From NCBI GenBank assembly GCA_001969505.1, contig LSSK01000757.1, forward strand, positions 1 to 27,862: 27,862 bases of DNA. The letters run 5' to 3'. Positions within the stretch are counted from its first letter, which is position 1, and each line of letters starts with the position of its first letter. The position numbers were made by a program, and so were the translations under genes. The DNA is from Zancudomyces culisetae (lineage: Eukaryota; Kickxellomycota; Harpellomycetes; Harpellales; Legeriomycetaceae). Below are positions 1-9,065 of this stretch, in pieces. Under the pieces are notes generated by a model that saw only the letters and a program-made list of their open reading frames with translations, was not told where the DNA came from and ran no database searches.

Positions 1-127
1 TGTTGGTTTCGTTTTCGGCCTTTACTTCCGCAATTTCGTGAGCATTTTCGTTGGTATTGCGGATTCGCCTTATTAGTTCCACAGTTTGAGGTAGTGCTTT
101 TGCCACTACGTCCAATTCAGCCAGCAT
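1..127 (-). CDS. N-terminal fragment of an unidentified protein (runs off the left edge)
   Basis: An open frame starts at an ATG on the minus strand (bases 127-125) and stays open for 42 codons to the window edge. The predicted start is MLAELDVVAKALPQTVELIR, followed by a charged Asn/Glu-rich stretch that looks helical and possibly coiled-coil. I do not recognise the family. The frame lies about 300 bp downstream of the TAF12 stop on the same strand, a normal spacing for an independent gene with its own promoter. A GTAAAC and a CAG just before the ATG could mark a 5'-UTR intron, but nothing requires one. Only the N-terminus is visible, so this could still be a chance frame. Confidence 0.45.
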   Translation of the reverse strand, partial: MLAELDVVAKALPQTVELIRRIRNTNENAHEIAEVKAENETN

Positions 128-425
128 TCTGCTTGTATATGAAATGGAATTTAATTCCAATATTTTTCTATTTACAACTTTGTGTGTTTACAAAAGCCAT
201 AGTAAAAATCAAATCAAGGCGCGGTGATGAAATACTAAATATTTTACTGCCGATTTTTTTTAACCACAAATACGTGGGAGTCAAACCCAAAGGTTGAGCG
301 AGTAAACAGAAAAGTAGCATTACAAGCGAGGCAAATTGAGCATGCTTAATTTACTTGTTCTAAAAAAAAGGGTATGAAAAGGTGAAAATACAAAGAAAAA
401 TGACAAAAAGAAGGATTTAAACAAA
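128..425. other. Noncoding spacer: TAF12 3' end and promoter of the left-edge gene
   Basis: About 300 bp of AT-rich DNA between two minus-strand genes. It holds the TAF12 3' flank, with T-rich tracts on the transcribed strand, and the presumed promoter of the partial gene at the edge. The short frame on the plus strand at 94-297 has no recognisable protein features. I see nothing else. Confidence 0.5.
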
Positions 426-1745
426 CTAATCAAAGCGTTTTAGATTTTTAACGTAGTTAATGGCATTGAGCTTTTGTTGGTAGTTTGGCAACAAAGTAGA
501 TTTTTTTACAGTGCGGATTTCATCAGTGGCAAAGCCAGGTACACGGATATTCCAATTTCTTTCCAAGTGCAGCTGAATGTCTTTAGCTTCCAAAACATTT
601 GATTTGCGGTGTCTTGCTAACTCACACGAGAATCCAACAACCGAATCAATAAACTCATCAGCAATGTCGCACAACAGATCCTCGACTTCGGGTTCGATTC
701 GGCTGTTTGGATCAATTTCGTTTACCAGTTCTTGGATCTTACGCTTGGAAAGAACTCGCAACTGGCTAGGATCAGTTGACAATGAACTAGTATCCAGACC
801 CACAAGCGAAATGGCGCCACCGCCAGTTCCTTCCCCCAAACTGGACGACGATGGAACCATTGATGATCCCGAAAGCGAGGTACCGGGTGCAGACGTCGAC
901 CCGGGGGGTGGTGCAATAGAAGAGAGAGCATTGTTGGCCTCTCGTTGCATCTGGGCGTTAACCTGTGTGATTGGACCTGAAAGTGATACAATGGTGGTTG
1001 TTGAGTCCGAGGGTTGTTCGGTGGCTCCACCACCTGATTGAGAAAGGCGTGAAATTTTGTTGGCATTGGTATCGGATAGGGAAGTATTACCTCCTTTGTG
1101 TTGGTTGTTAATTTCTACAAACACTACCGGTTGTTTACCTGAACCTGGTGTTTTCTCCATGCCTGCTATTCTAGTCGAATTCGCATTGTCCATAATCAGC
1201 CCTGAATTGCTTCCAATAAAACTCGAAACTTGCAGCAAATGAAAGTTGCACTTATCAATCAGCTCCAAGACCACACCGTGTCTCTTGTTGTCGTCCTTAA
1301 CTTTGGCTAGTATCTTTTTAAACTCAACAAGCCGGTTCTGCACCTTTATTACACCCTCATTAAGCATTCGGATAACTGCGATACTCGATTCCTCCTCTAG
1401 CTTTTGTTTACCTGCACCTGACCCATCCACCTGCCCTGTGTTTTCATTGTATTGGAGTTCAAGCAGCTCCCGCTGTTTGTTTAGCAGATTGAGCGCTTGT
1501 TGATGCTTGGACTTGGATAATATTGACGATTCGCTGCCACCTCCAGTGCCCCCAGCACTCCGTCTATCAGCTTTTGAACTTGTCTTTTTTATGGGCTTTG
1601 CAAAGTTTTCAGCGTTGTGACTAGGGACATGTGCAGATGACGATTTAAGAATCGGGCTTTCTGACTTGACTGTCTCTTGACTGGTTTTTTTTGGTAGTTC
1701 TATAGTCTTTTTGCTCGCGCCTGGTAGTTCCAAGTTGGGAATCAT
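426..1745 (-). CDS. TAF12: TFIID/SAGA subunit TAF12 (histone-fold)
   Basis: Uninterrupted 439-residue protein. TAF12 is a histone-fold subunit shared by TFIID and SAGA and pairs with TAF4 or Ada1 in an H2B/H2A-like dimer in the nucleus. The fold lies near the C-terminus, about residues 332-400. It starts with LSKRKIQELVNEIDP, continues with DLLCDIADEFIDSVVGF (one residue off, reading EDLLCDIADEF), and ends in the diagnostic block DIQLHLERNWNIRVPGF. That last block is nearly invariant in fungal TAF12. The middle (about 200-325) is Ser/Gly/Thr-rich low complexity. Residues 75-180 are charged and helical. This long N-terminal half is common in yeast TAF12; the S. cerevisiae protein is about 540 residues. 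The ATG at 1745 is the first in frame. No intron is needed. Overlapping open frames on the plus strand are antisense shadows. Confidence 0.94.
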   Translation of the reverse strand: MIPNLELPGASKKTIELPKKTSQETVKSESPILKSSSAHVPSHNAENFAKPIKKTSSKADRRSAGGTGGGSESSILSKSKHQQALNLLNKQRELLELQYNENTGQVDGSGAGKQKLEEESSIAVIRMLNEGVIKVQNRLVEFKKILAKVKDDNKRHGVVLELIDKCNFHLLQVSSFIGSNSGLIMDNANSTRIAGMEKTPGSGKQPVVFVEINNQHKGGNTSLSDTNANKISRLSQSGGGATEQPSDSTTTIVSLSGPITQVNAQMQREANNALSSIAPPPGSTSAPGTSLSGSSMVPSSSSLGEGTGGGAISLVGLDTSSLSTDPSQLRVLSKRKIQELVNEIDPNSRIEPEVEDLLCDIADEFIDSVVGFSCELARHRKSNVLEAKDIQLHLERNWNIRVPGFATDEIRTVKKSTLLPNYQQKLNAINYVKNLKRFD

Positions 1746-2322
1746 GATTACAAACCGATATTCTATTTTCTGTTTATGTGGTTTGGTTAATCTTGAAAGT
1801 TGTGCTGTGTAATTTTACTCTAAATATCTAAAATGCCAGGTATTTAAAAACAAAATAAAAGTAGTGGATTTCACATACATTTTACAATCTTTATATATTC
1901 TTTTTCAATTAACACGTTGATACTTCAACTTTTTACAAATATATTCCACCAACAAATATTACTATCTAATCGTCGACTGTTGCAAGCTGGTCGAGACGTT
2001 TTGCGGATCAAGATTGCTTTGTTTCGGATTCGATATAAAATTAGCTGTTATGAGACTATTTTTTTATTGACCTTTAACTGTTGTTATTAAATCGTATTTC
2101 GTTTCCTTTTTAGAGTAGATTTTGTGCTTGAGGATTTTTGGATTGCAAATTAAACAGTAAAGAAGTATAATACAACTAAAGTGTAATATCCAAAGCGTTT
2201 ATTTGCATCTAATTTGAAATCACCCTGCAAAAAAAAAAGAGTCTGAAAACTGCTAAAATGCATTCGCGGTTCGTTTTTTCAATATCCATTTTGCCATGAT
2301 TTGAAATCCACGCTCTCTCCAA

Positions 2323-2514
2323 TTAGAGACCCAGAGTCTCTGCGTAAATCATAATTTCCTGTCTCAAAATGCCAACGAAATTACAAAGCATTTCTGGGCT
2401 AGTTTTGCCACCACCTCCAACCAAATAGTGTTCTGAGATGATCCTAATCAGAAAGAGGCAAGCTGACGACGGGATTGTATATTCTAGTATGTGCCTTAAT
2501 ATAGATTGATACAT
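2323..2514 (-). CDS. Doubtful 63-codon open frame in the TAF12 upstream region
   Basis: Starts MYQSILRHILEYTIP and ends EIMIYAETLGL. The composition is protein-like, with few Lys/Asn runs and a central GGGGKTSPEM, but I recognise no family. An in-frame stop lies 15 bases before the ATG, so it cannot extend upstream without splicing. It could be a short gene, an exon of a small spliced gene, or chance. Its coding strand contains GGTGGCAAA, the sequence of the yeast proteasome-associated element, but this may be coincidental. Confidence that it is coding is low. Confidence 0.15.
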   Translation of the reverse strand: MYQSILRHILEYTIPSSACLFLIRIISEHYLVGGGGKTSPEMLCNFVGILRQEIMIYAETLGL

Positions 2515-2847
2515 TATTGAAGCTCCAATTTAACAACTAATATTATTATACTTGTTGCCTTGATTGTGTCCTCATTATTTAATAGTAAGAATGCTAATGT
2601 AACATTCACTAGATTGATCTCATGACAATGTAACACTTTAATCACTTGTTATTACAACAGTATATTTACTTTAATCCTACAATAAATATCTTTAAATCAT
2701 GATAATAACGTGATTGTACGAGCCCAATTCTTTCCCCTACTACACTTTCAAAAACGTAGAATGAAACTTTATTCTATACCCGGATATGCTCATATGTGTA
2801 TATCCCACATGAGTGTGTCCTTATTGACATTAATTCCGGCATTATAA

Positions 2848-2854
2848 TCACGTG
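2848..2854. promoter_or_regulatory. E-box TCACGTG upstream of the lipase gene
   Basis: TCACGTG is the core bound by Cbf1-type bHLH proteins in yeasts. It lies about 450 bp before the lipase ATG and 1.1 kb before TAF12. A single copy by itself is weak evidence of function. Confidence 0.3.
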
Positions 2855-3301
2855 TTATTTCCAGCTTGGCGAATATAATTGGCTGATGAAGGTTGGTAAT
2901 TTTTACAAATTAAATGGGTGGTAAAATATCCCGAAATCCAAAAATAGAGCTCAATTTCTGTTCCCAAGTCAAAGGGCAATAATTCTGCTAACTGTGCCAT
3001 TCACTTTTGCATTCACTTTTGTAATTACATTTATCAAACTTTCTCAAGCCCCACCTTCAAAAATATATATTCAGAGCTTTTGCTCTATCCTTGTATTTGC
3101 ATTTATACTTGTAAGTATAGTACCTTCAAATAAGGGTGATCAGTAAACAGAAGTGATAAAGGAGAGTACGGTTGCTTGCCAATATAGACGTAGTTGCATT
3201 CGGTTCAAAATTAAGCTTTTATTTACCCAAACAATTATAAGGACACTTCAACTAAAGACAGGAACAAATAAAAAACGGACCAAGATAGAGAAACACCAAA
3301 A

Positions 3302-4909
3302 ATGATGAAAAATATAGATTCGAACACTATCCCGAAGCAAAAGGTCTTGATAGTGTATATACATGGGTTTATGGGGAAAGAGGAGTCATTTCATGATTTT
3401 CCTGAAGCAATTAATCGAGATTTGCAAACCAGAGCCTTGCACGGACATAACTACTATTACCAGAATTCAGAAAACAACGGGTTAAACGGTAGTTATACAC
3501 AAAATCAGCCAGTAGCATTTAAAAGCATTATCTTTCCTTCGTACGAGACACGTGGTGAACTATCGGATGCAGTAAAAAAGTTTAACTCGTGGTTAATTAC
3601 ACGGTTATCAGAGGAGATACAGTTGTGTGGGTATGACGAACAGGTGGAGATCAAGATATTGCTGGTGGGACATAGCATGGGTGGGATCCTGGCATGTGAC
3701 TCGAGCTTTGGCTTGCATGCGAAGCTGGAATTAGTGAGTGCGATCAATATCCATAATTACGAAGAAAGAAGAAGGAGGGCAGGTTATTTTGGAACCAGTA
3801 CAGATGAGAACGGCCACAGAGGAATAAACGCAAATACAGACATGAGTTTTGAGGAACAACATTCGCAACTGGGACAGGAAAAGGTATTGGTAAACGATAG
3901 AGGAGTTAGTTGTAGAATAGTGGGAGTGATTGGACTGGACACGCCATTTTACGGAATCAACCACCAAGCATTGACAGAATCAACAGTCGAAAAGGCACAA
4001 AAGATAGGATCAAATATAGAACGAGGAAAATCAGTTGGTGTGGAGATGGTTAACGAATTTAGACAGTTTTTTAGCAAGGACAATAAAGCCAACACTAGTA
4101 TTAACGATACTAGAGGAGAGAGAAAGTCATCCTCATTGTGGGGTCTTAAGGAGAGTTTATCCGGAATATTAAGTGGGAAAAATAACAATGAATCTGGAAA
4201 TGTGGGCGTTGGTAGCAGGAGTATAGGGACTCAACAACAGGATCAAGTGGGTGTGTTAAGTAAGGGTTTACAGTCAGATATTTCAAACACTTCAGAAAAG
4301 AAGGGCAGTTTTAGTTTGGGTGGTATTAGTTTCGGTGGTAGTAGTAGTGGTAGTGACAGTATCGATAGAGATATCAATCCTACTATGACCAGAAGTGGGA
4401 GTGGGAGTGGTACAGCGTTGAAATATACTGCAGCGGGACTTGCGGTTCTGGGCGTTGTAGCAACAGCCACCCTGGCATACAAACACCGAAAAAAAATCAC
4501 AAACACGTCGCAGTTTGTTAATGAACATGTGGGATATGCAAGCACGCTATACAACAGCAAGCAGATGAGCGAGCGGATGCAAATGGTGTTTTCGCGTATA
4601 AATGTGGTGAAATTTCATTGTTTTTACAATGAATTATCGCAAAACGGTAGCGGAGGCATAAGTAGTTATGGTAATATGGATGGAGCAGGTAATAAGCGGA
4701 CATTTGTAAAATTGCCAAGCGGGGCAAATAGCTTTGAACGCAGCTGTTTCACACCAATTGAACTTACGGGTAGTGACGCGCATGTAGAAAACACAAACGG
4801 AGTAGTGTACTCACATATGAACATGTTTGAAATTAGAAACCAAAGCAGAATTGCAGTATTACTGGAAAAATTGGTGGTTGACAAAATCTGTCAAATGTTA
4901 AACTATTAA
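3302..4909 (+). CDS. Putative serine esterase/lipase, alpha/beta-hydrolase of the DUF676 type
   Basis: 535 residues, no intron. The N-terminus (about 14-36) reads VLIVYIHGFMGKEESF, the HG oxyanion-region motif of alpha/beta hydrolases. The nucleophile elbow GHSMGG is at 123-128, with Ser125 as nucleophile. GLDTPFYGI follows at 211-219, with Asp213 inside the DTPFxG block typical of this fungal family. His505 in YSHMNMFE is the likely catalytic His, because family members end with a similar HMxMF motif. Between the Asp and the His lies a long Ser/Gly/Asn-rich linker (about 260-370). A hydrophobic segment at 373-393 (KYTAAGLAVLGVVATATLAY) is followed by the basic KHRKK, a plausible single membrane anchor. 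The substrate is unknown and could be a phospholipid or acylglycerol. The ATG used is the first of two in tandem. The gene is convergent with DBP8, with stop codons 42 bp apart. Confidence 0.83.
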   Translation: MMKNIDSNTIPKQKVLIVYIHGFMGKEESFHDFPEAINRDLQTRALHGHNYYYQNSENNGLNGSYTQNQPVAFKSIIFPSYETRGELSDAVKKFNSWLITRLSEEIQLCGYDEQVEIKILLVGHSMGGILACDSSFGLHAKLELVSAINIHNYEERRRRAGYFGTSTDENGHRGINANTDMSFEEQHSQLGQEKVLVNDRGVSCRIVGVIGLDTPFYGINHQALTESTVEKAQKIGSNIERGKSVGVEMVNEFRQFFSKDNKANTSINDTRGERKSSSLWGLKESLSGILSGKNNNESGNVGVGSRSIGTQQQDQVGVLSKGLQSDISNTSEKKGSFSLGGISFGGSSSGSDSIDRDINPTMTRSGSGSGTALKYTAAGLAVLGVVATATLAYKHRKKITNTSQFVNEHVGYASTLYNSKQMSERMQMVFSRINVVKFHCFYNELSQNGSGGISSYGNMDGAGNKRTFVKLPSGANSFERSCFTPIELTGSDAHVENTNGVVYSHMNMFEIRNQSRIAVLLEKLVVDKICQMLNY

Positions 4910-4951
4910 CATAATTGAAACGCTATTCGCATAAATAAAATAATCTATAGA
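4910..4951. terminator. Shared 3' region of the convergent lipase and DBP8 genes
   Basis: Only 42 bp separate the two stop codons. The stretch contains ATAAATAAAATAAT, an A-rich processing-type signal for the plus strand. With so little room, the two 3' UTRs almost certainly overlap the opposite coding region or each other. Confidence 0.5.
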
Positions 4952-6840
4952 TCACGAGTGTTCATGTTTTCTTTTTCTAGTCCTGTCTCGTTCACCAAAT
5001 CTATTGTCCAGCAGATTCATCACAGCTATCCGTTTGGCTTTTATGACCTTGCCAAGCGAGTCGGCCACCTCTTTTTCGCTAATTGCAGGATATTCTTCCA
5101 GCAGACATCCAACACGCTCCTCAATGGCATGCACCAACTCCACATCCTTTTCTGATACTAGTGAAACCGCATCACCTGGCCGTCCAGCTCTGGCCGTTCT
5201 TCCAACACGATGGATGTAGTCGTCAGTATCCAGTGGCAAATCGAAGTTTACAACCATCTCAACTGCCGGAATATCCAGCCCTCTACTGCCAACACTTGTT
5301 GAAATCAGGATGTTTGATTTGTGTGCCTTGAATGCCTCAATACTTTCGAGTCGCTGGTGTTGACTCATCTTCGAATTGAGACATGTCGATTTGAAGCCCA
5401 ACTGTCTAAACATGCTGTTTAACAGCATTGCCGTCTTGCACTTGTTGACAAAAATAATCATTGACTTTGTGTTGTTTTCCAGAACTAGTTGTGCAAGATA
5501 GTTGTCCTTCACGTGGCCAGGAACAAATATATAGTACTGTTTCAGGCTCGACACTGTCTTTTGGCCGTCCGCATCATCAACGATATACTGGAACACGCTT
5601 TGCTTGCCCTTTCTGTTCATATATTCGCTAACCACTGGTGTCATCGTTGCAGTGAAAAGAAGAGTTTGTCTATGCTGTCCGGATGGTATTTTCTCCATAA
5701 TCACCTGCAAATCGCTGGCAAACGTGTTGGTCAGCAGCCGATCAGCTTCGTCTAATACCAAATACTTGATACGATCGAAACATATGGCACCTGGGTTGCT
5801 GATTATGTGGTCTGCGAGTCTCCCTGGAGTCGCTACGACTATATGAGGACGTTTGGTGGTCAGTTGGAGCGCCTGATCGATCATATCTAATCCACCAACG
5901 ATAACACACACTTTGAGATTGATTGATTTCCCAAAGACTGTGAATTGCTCTGAAATTTGTATTGCCAGTTCACGAGTTGGAGTCAATACGATCGCAAATA
6001 CACCATATGGATCCTGTGCCAGGCTCTGGAGAATTGGGAGTGCAAATGCTGCTGTTTTTCCCGATCCTGTCTTTGCTCCTCCGATCACATCCATTCCTAT
6101 GTTTATATTTGATATTATATTTATATTCATCTGTTAAGTAATTTTTAATTAAACGTAGATCCATTGTAAAATGCAAACTAATAATATGATCAAATACCTT
6201 TTATGACCTCAGGAATGCACGCTCTTTGGATTTCCGTTGGTGTTTTGATCTCTACCGCTCTACATGCATCAATAATCCATTCATCCAATCCCAAATCTTT
6301 AAATGATAAGTTTTCATTGCTGGCATTGGCATTATTATTTACAATTGTTTCCGTTGTGCCAGTTTCATCGCTAATATCATCACTAGTGGTGGTGTTGGGT
6401 TCTGTGGGAAGAGCTGATGTGGTGCCCGCAGCTGCAGCGCTTGCTGTAGCTGTTACAGCCATAGTCGACGATACCCTATCAGGGACTCTATTAATAGCCA
6501 TATTGGTCATACTTTGGTTATTCCATTCTTCCTCCTCGTCTTCGTCTTTGTCCTTCTTTTGTTCCTTTATCTTTTCATTCTTGCGTTTCCTTTCACTGCC
6601 ATTGTGCTTACTCGACTTTTCAAATATCTCTGACTTTTCAATTTCGTCTATATTTTCGCTATCACTACTATCTTCTTTGCGCAAGTCTGCAACCGTATCT
6701 TGTATATTTGTCTGCCCCTTTTTGTGCTCTTTTGCAACAGGCTCAGTGCTGGTTTCATGCTCCCGCTTTGACTTTTTGATTTTCTTTGCTGCACTTGTGT
6801 TGTCTTTGCTTTTACTTTTGAGTTTATCTTTCTTGCCCAT
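4952..6840 (-). CDS. DBP8: DEAD-box ATP-dependent RNA helicase Dbp8 (40S biogenesis)
   Basis: Spliced CDS: exon 1 6840-6198, intron 6197-6097 (GTATTT...CATAG, 101 nt, branch-like ACTTAAC), exon 2 6096-4952, giving 595 residues. The junction restores IKGMDVIGGAKTGSGKT. Dbp8/DDX49 helicases act in the nucleolus on 18S pre-rRNA processing. Visible motifs: Q motif around 180-205 (LGLDEWII...TPTEIQ), Walker A AKTGSGKT 222-229, PTRELA, TPGRL, DEAD 330-333, TAT 363-365, RGLD 486-489 and HRVGRTAR 510-517. Motif V reads TSVGSRGLD instead of the usual TDVASRGLD. Residues 1-178 are an extension rich in Lys/Glu, then Ser/Thr/Ala, with nucleolar-type basic runs; S. cerevisiae Dbp8 is only about 431 residues. 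The C-terminus is basic (RTRKRKHEHS). The gene diverges from RAM2 and has an A10T9 element about 150 bp upstream. Confidence 0.94.
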
Positions 6841-7325
6841 TTTTGAGGCTTATTGTTGCTTATGTTGTTAGTACAATAGTATTCGGTATTCTATAAGGAT
6901 GTTGTATATTGAATTTCAGGGTACTAGAGTTATAGTCTTGATACATTTGCAATACAAATCGGATTTTTCAGCCTCCAGTGTAAAAAAAAAATTTTTTTTT
7001 CAATTTCTCCCAATTACATAATTGGAAAGTAGTCAAATAAAATGGGCAAAAAGATGAAGATTGGTGTAGGTACAAATCTCTGGTAGTATTTCTAGCCATT
7101 CCATGGCTATTGGCCCCCCCCCCGAACAGCTGGGCATTTTAGGAAATGTTTGTGTAAAAAAAAACACGTTTTTACGCTCCGAATTGAACCTGCATTTGCT
7201 ATTTTAAATCCAGCAACATTTTGTTTTTCAAAGTCAAACTTTAAACAACAGCAGAGCAATAAAGCACAGTTTTTAAAGCTCATTCGTATACAAATCAAAG
7301 ATAACATTGACACTCGGGGAGAGAA
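6841..7325. promoter_or_regulatory. Divergent promoter of DBP8 and RAM2
   Basis: 485 bp. It contains A10T9 at 6982-7000 (RRPE-like, see separate entry), a C10 homopolymer at 7114-7123, and the short inverted sequence AGCCATTCCATGGCT at 7094-7108. No coding frame with protein-like content was seen. GGTTCAATTCGG on the minus strand near 7180 does not fold into a tRNA. Confidence 0.6.
6982..7000. promoter_or_regulatory. RRPE-like A10T9 element upstream of DBP8
   Basis: Ten A followed by nine T, then CA. This contains the AAAATTTTT core of the yeast ribosomal RNA processing element, bound by Stb3 in S. cerevisiae and typical of ribosome-biogenesis promoters. It lies about 140-160 bp before the DBP8 ATG, a normal position. 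No PAC motif (GATGAG) is nearby. It could also be a simple nucleosome-excluding A/T tract. Confidence 0.45.
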
Positions 7326-8873
7326 ATGGCAGGAAATAATACTCAATACATTCCTTACAGCGAGCGTGTGGAATGGAAAGATGTAACGCCTCTCAAAATC
7401 GACGAAGGGCTTGACACTATTTGTCCAATCGCATACAGCAAAGAATGTAAACCCGCTTTAAATGAACTAAATACTTGTATATATGGTTTTAATTCCACCT
7501 TTAGCAATTCCTGCTGATAAATGTGACTGATGTGATAGATAGCGATACGATGAACTACCTAAGAGCAGTGATGCAGAGCGGGGAAGTATCCGAGCGATGT
7601 TTTGAATTGGTAACAAATGCCATAGAATTGAATCCAGGAAACTACACAGCATGGTATTTGTTTTTTTCTTTCTTATAGATGTGTAACGGGAGTTTAAACT
7701 ACTCAGTTTTGCACTGACATTTAAATTAATTATATATTTGTGTGTGTGTTAAAGGTAGATATACGGTATCAGAGTTTATTTAATTCCTTGTATCAAATCA
7801 AATAGGCTGTACAGGATAGAACTGTTCCAGAAACTACACAAATCACCGCTGGTAGATCTTGTTTGGGTAGATGAGTTTGCGCTAGGCAACCCCAAAAACT
7901 ACCAACTGTACCATTATAGACAGAAAATTGTACAAGATATTGTGGACAACAACAAACTTGCAGAATATGGAGCCGATATTACCGAAATTGATAGAGTATC
8001 CGGCGATGATAACAAGAACCTCGGGGATGGACCCGAATTCAACAATCTGTTGGTCCAAAAAGAGTTTGCCTTTTGTAACCAACAAATCGAGGAGGATTCT
8101 AAAAATTTTCACGCCTGGGCATATAGGTTAGTACCCATGCTCTTAATTTTTTTTTTCGTGCTACTCTATATATTATTGTAATTGTAAAATGTGTGTGGTG
8201 TGATATTGTATTTTAATGTGCAAAATAGGCAATTTCTTGTAAGAACATTCGGGCTGTGGAAATATGAACTTGAATATGTGACATGGAAAATCAACGAAGA
8301 TATCCGAAACAACTCGGCCTGGAACCAGAGATATTATGTATTATTTAAATCCGATCCTAGCAGCAACAAGCTGGACACACAGGTATTTGTTGATGAGATC
8401 AAGTAAGTAAACTTTTTACGGGCTCTAAAACCCTCAACTCGCACAGACCGAGGAACTAATATGCACAATTAAATTGAAAAAATAGTTTTGTGGTTGAAAT
8501 AATGGCGCTAGCACCAAACAACGAGAGTCCATGGATGTATATTCAGGGTTTGCTTGGGCTACATGCCAAAGAACTATTATACACGTTATTCTACGAAAAA
8601 ATCAATGAGATGGCCATCAACTCGCCCGATACACTGGGAAAATCGCTTCAATCATCAAGATTTTATCTGAAATACATGATGAACTATTACAACTATAAGC
8701 GTCAGCTCCTGTTGGGTAGTAACAATAAAGAAAGTGCCGGAAATGGTAGTGATGCAGCTGAAATTAAGGAACTTTCGGATGAACTTGAAGACATTTGTGA
8801 TTTACTAGCAAACACTGTGGATCCTACCCGGTCCAAATACTACAAGTATCTGAAAGAACGCATGTGTCAATAA
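7326..8873 (+). CDS. RAM2: Protein farnesyltransferase/geranylgeranyltransferase I alpha subunit
   Basis: Five exons: 7326-7446, 7539-7653, 7806-8126, 8229-8402, 8486-8873, giving 372 residues. Introns of 92, 152, 102 and 83 nt start GTAAAC, GTATTT, GTTAGT and GTAAGT and end in TAG. The fourth has a clear branch ACTAAT. Every junction keeps frame and rebuilds alpha-subunit blocks: IAYSKEY/SDTMNYLRAV, NPGNYTAW/LYRIELF, NPKNYQLYHYRQ, KNFHAWAYR/QFLVRTFGLW and NNSAWNQRYY. These are the helical PFTA repeats with conserved N-x(2-3)-W/Y-x-x-R. The subunit binds isoprenyl diphosphate together with the beta subunit Ram1 or Cdc43, and CaaX proteins such as Ras are prenylated in the cytosol. One PFTA repeat carries Tyr in place of the usual Trp (YQLYHYR). 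Length matches the family (S. cerevisiae about 316, human about 379). The ATG is the first in frame. Confidence 0.96.
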
Positions 8874-9065
8874 GACCATGTGTTAATTGCGGTTATTTCC
8901 GACTTGGTTTTTATTAGGTAGTTCCTTTTTTCTTCGTTATAAACGATAATGATATTGTAAAAGTGAAATTATAATAAACAATAAAAATAAAAGCTAATGC
9001 TTCGTTTTATATTTCAAGAAAAAGAAAAGCGAATAGATACTAAAGATGAGAGTTACGAAAAAAAA
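8874..9065. terminator. Convergent 3' spacer of RAM2 and PRE4
   Basis: 192 bp between two stop codons. It contains TTTTTATTAGGTAG and ATAATAAACAATAAAAATAAAA, A-rich 3' processing-type sequence on the plus strand. No gene is seen. Confidence 0.45.

Larger units (their letters stand above)
1746..3301. other. 1.56-kb divergent intergenic region between TAF12 and the lipase gene
   Basis: Promoter region for TAF12 (leftward) and the lipase (rightward). It contains an E-box TCACGTG at 2848-2854 and a TATA-like TATATAT at 3064-3070, about 235 bp before the lipase ATG. A minus-strand open frame of 63 codons lies at 2323-2514 and is described separately. A minus-strand stretch at 2224-2240 reads as a pyrimidine tract ending in GCAG, like a 3' splice site. 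A 6-bp hairpin, AGAGAC/GTCTCT, lies at about 2326-2342. No tRNA B-box was found. Confidence 0.5.

Noticed and set aside
577-1041. 154-codon plus-strand frame
   Set aside because: Lies opposite the TAF12 histone-fold coding region; a shadow frame.
2404-2412. Proteasome-associated element (GGTGGCAAA, minus strand)
   Set aside because: No proteasome gene is nearby; PRE4 is 7 kb away. Probably chance.
6097-6130. Alternative DBP8 exon 2 start at the in-frame ATG near 6130
   Set aside because: Would insert an Asn/Ile-rich stretch between the Q motif and Walker A. Splicing at CATAG (6098-6097) restores the expected KGMDVIGG.
6203-6871. 222-codon hydrophobic frame on the plus strand
   Set aside because: It is antisense to the Lys/Glu-rich DBP8 exon 1, and the Leu/Ser/Phe runs are simply the complement of charged codons.
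7170-7215. Minus-strand GGTTCAATTCGG resembling a tRNA B box
   Set aside because: The T-stem does not pair and no acceptor stem or A box is present.
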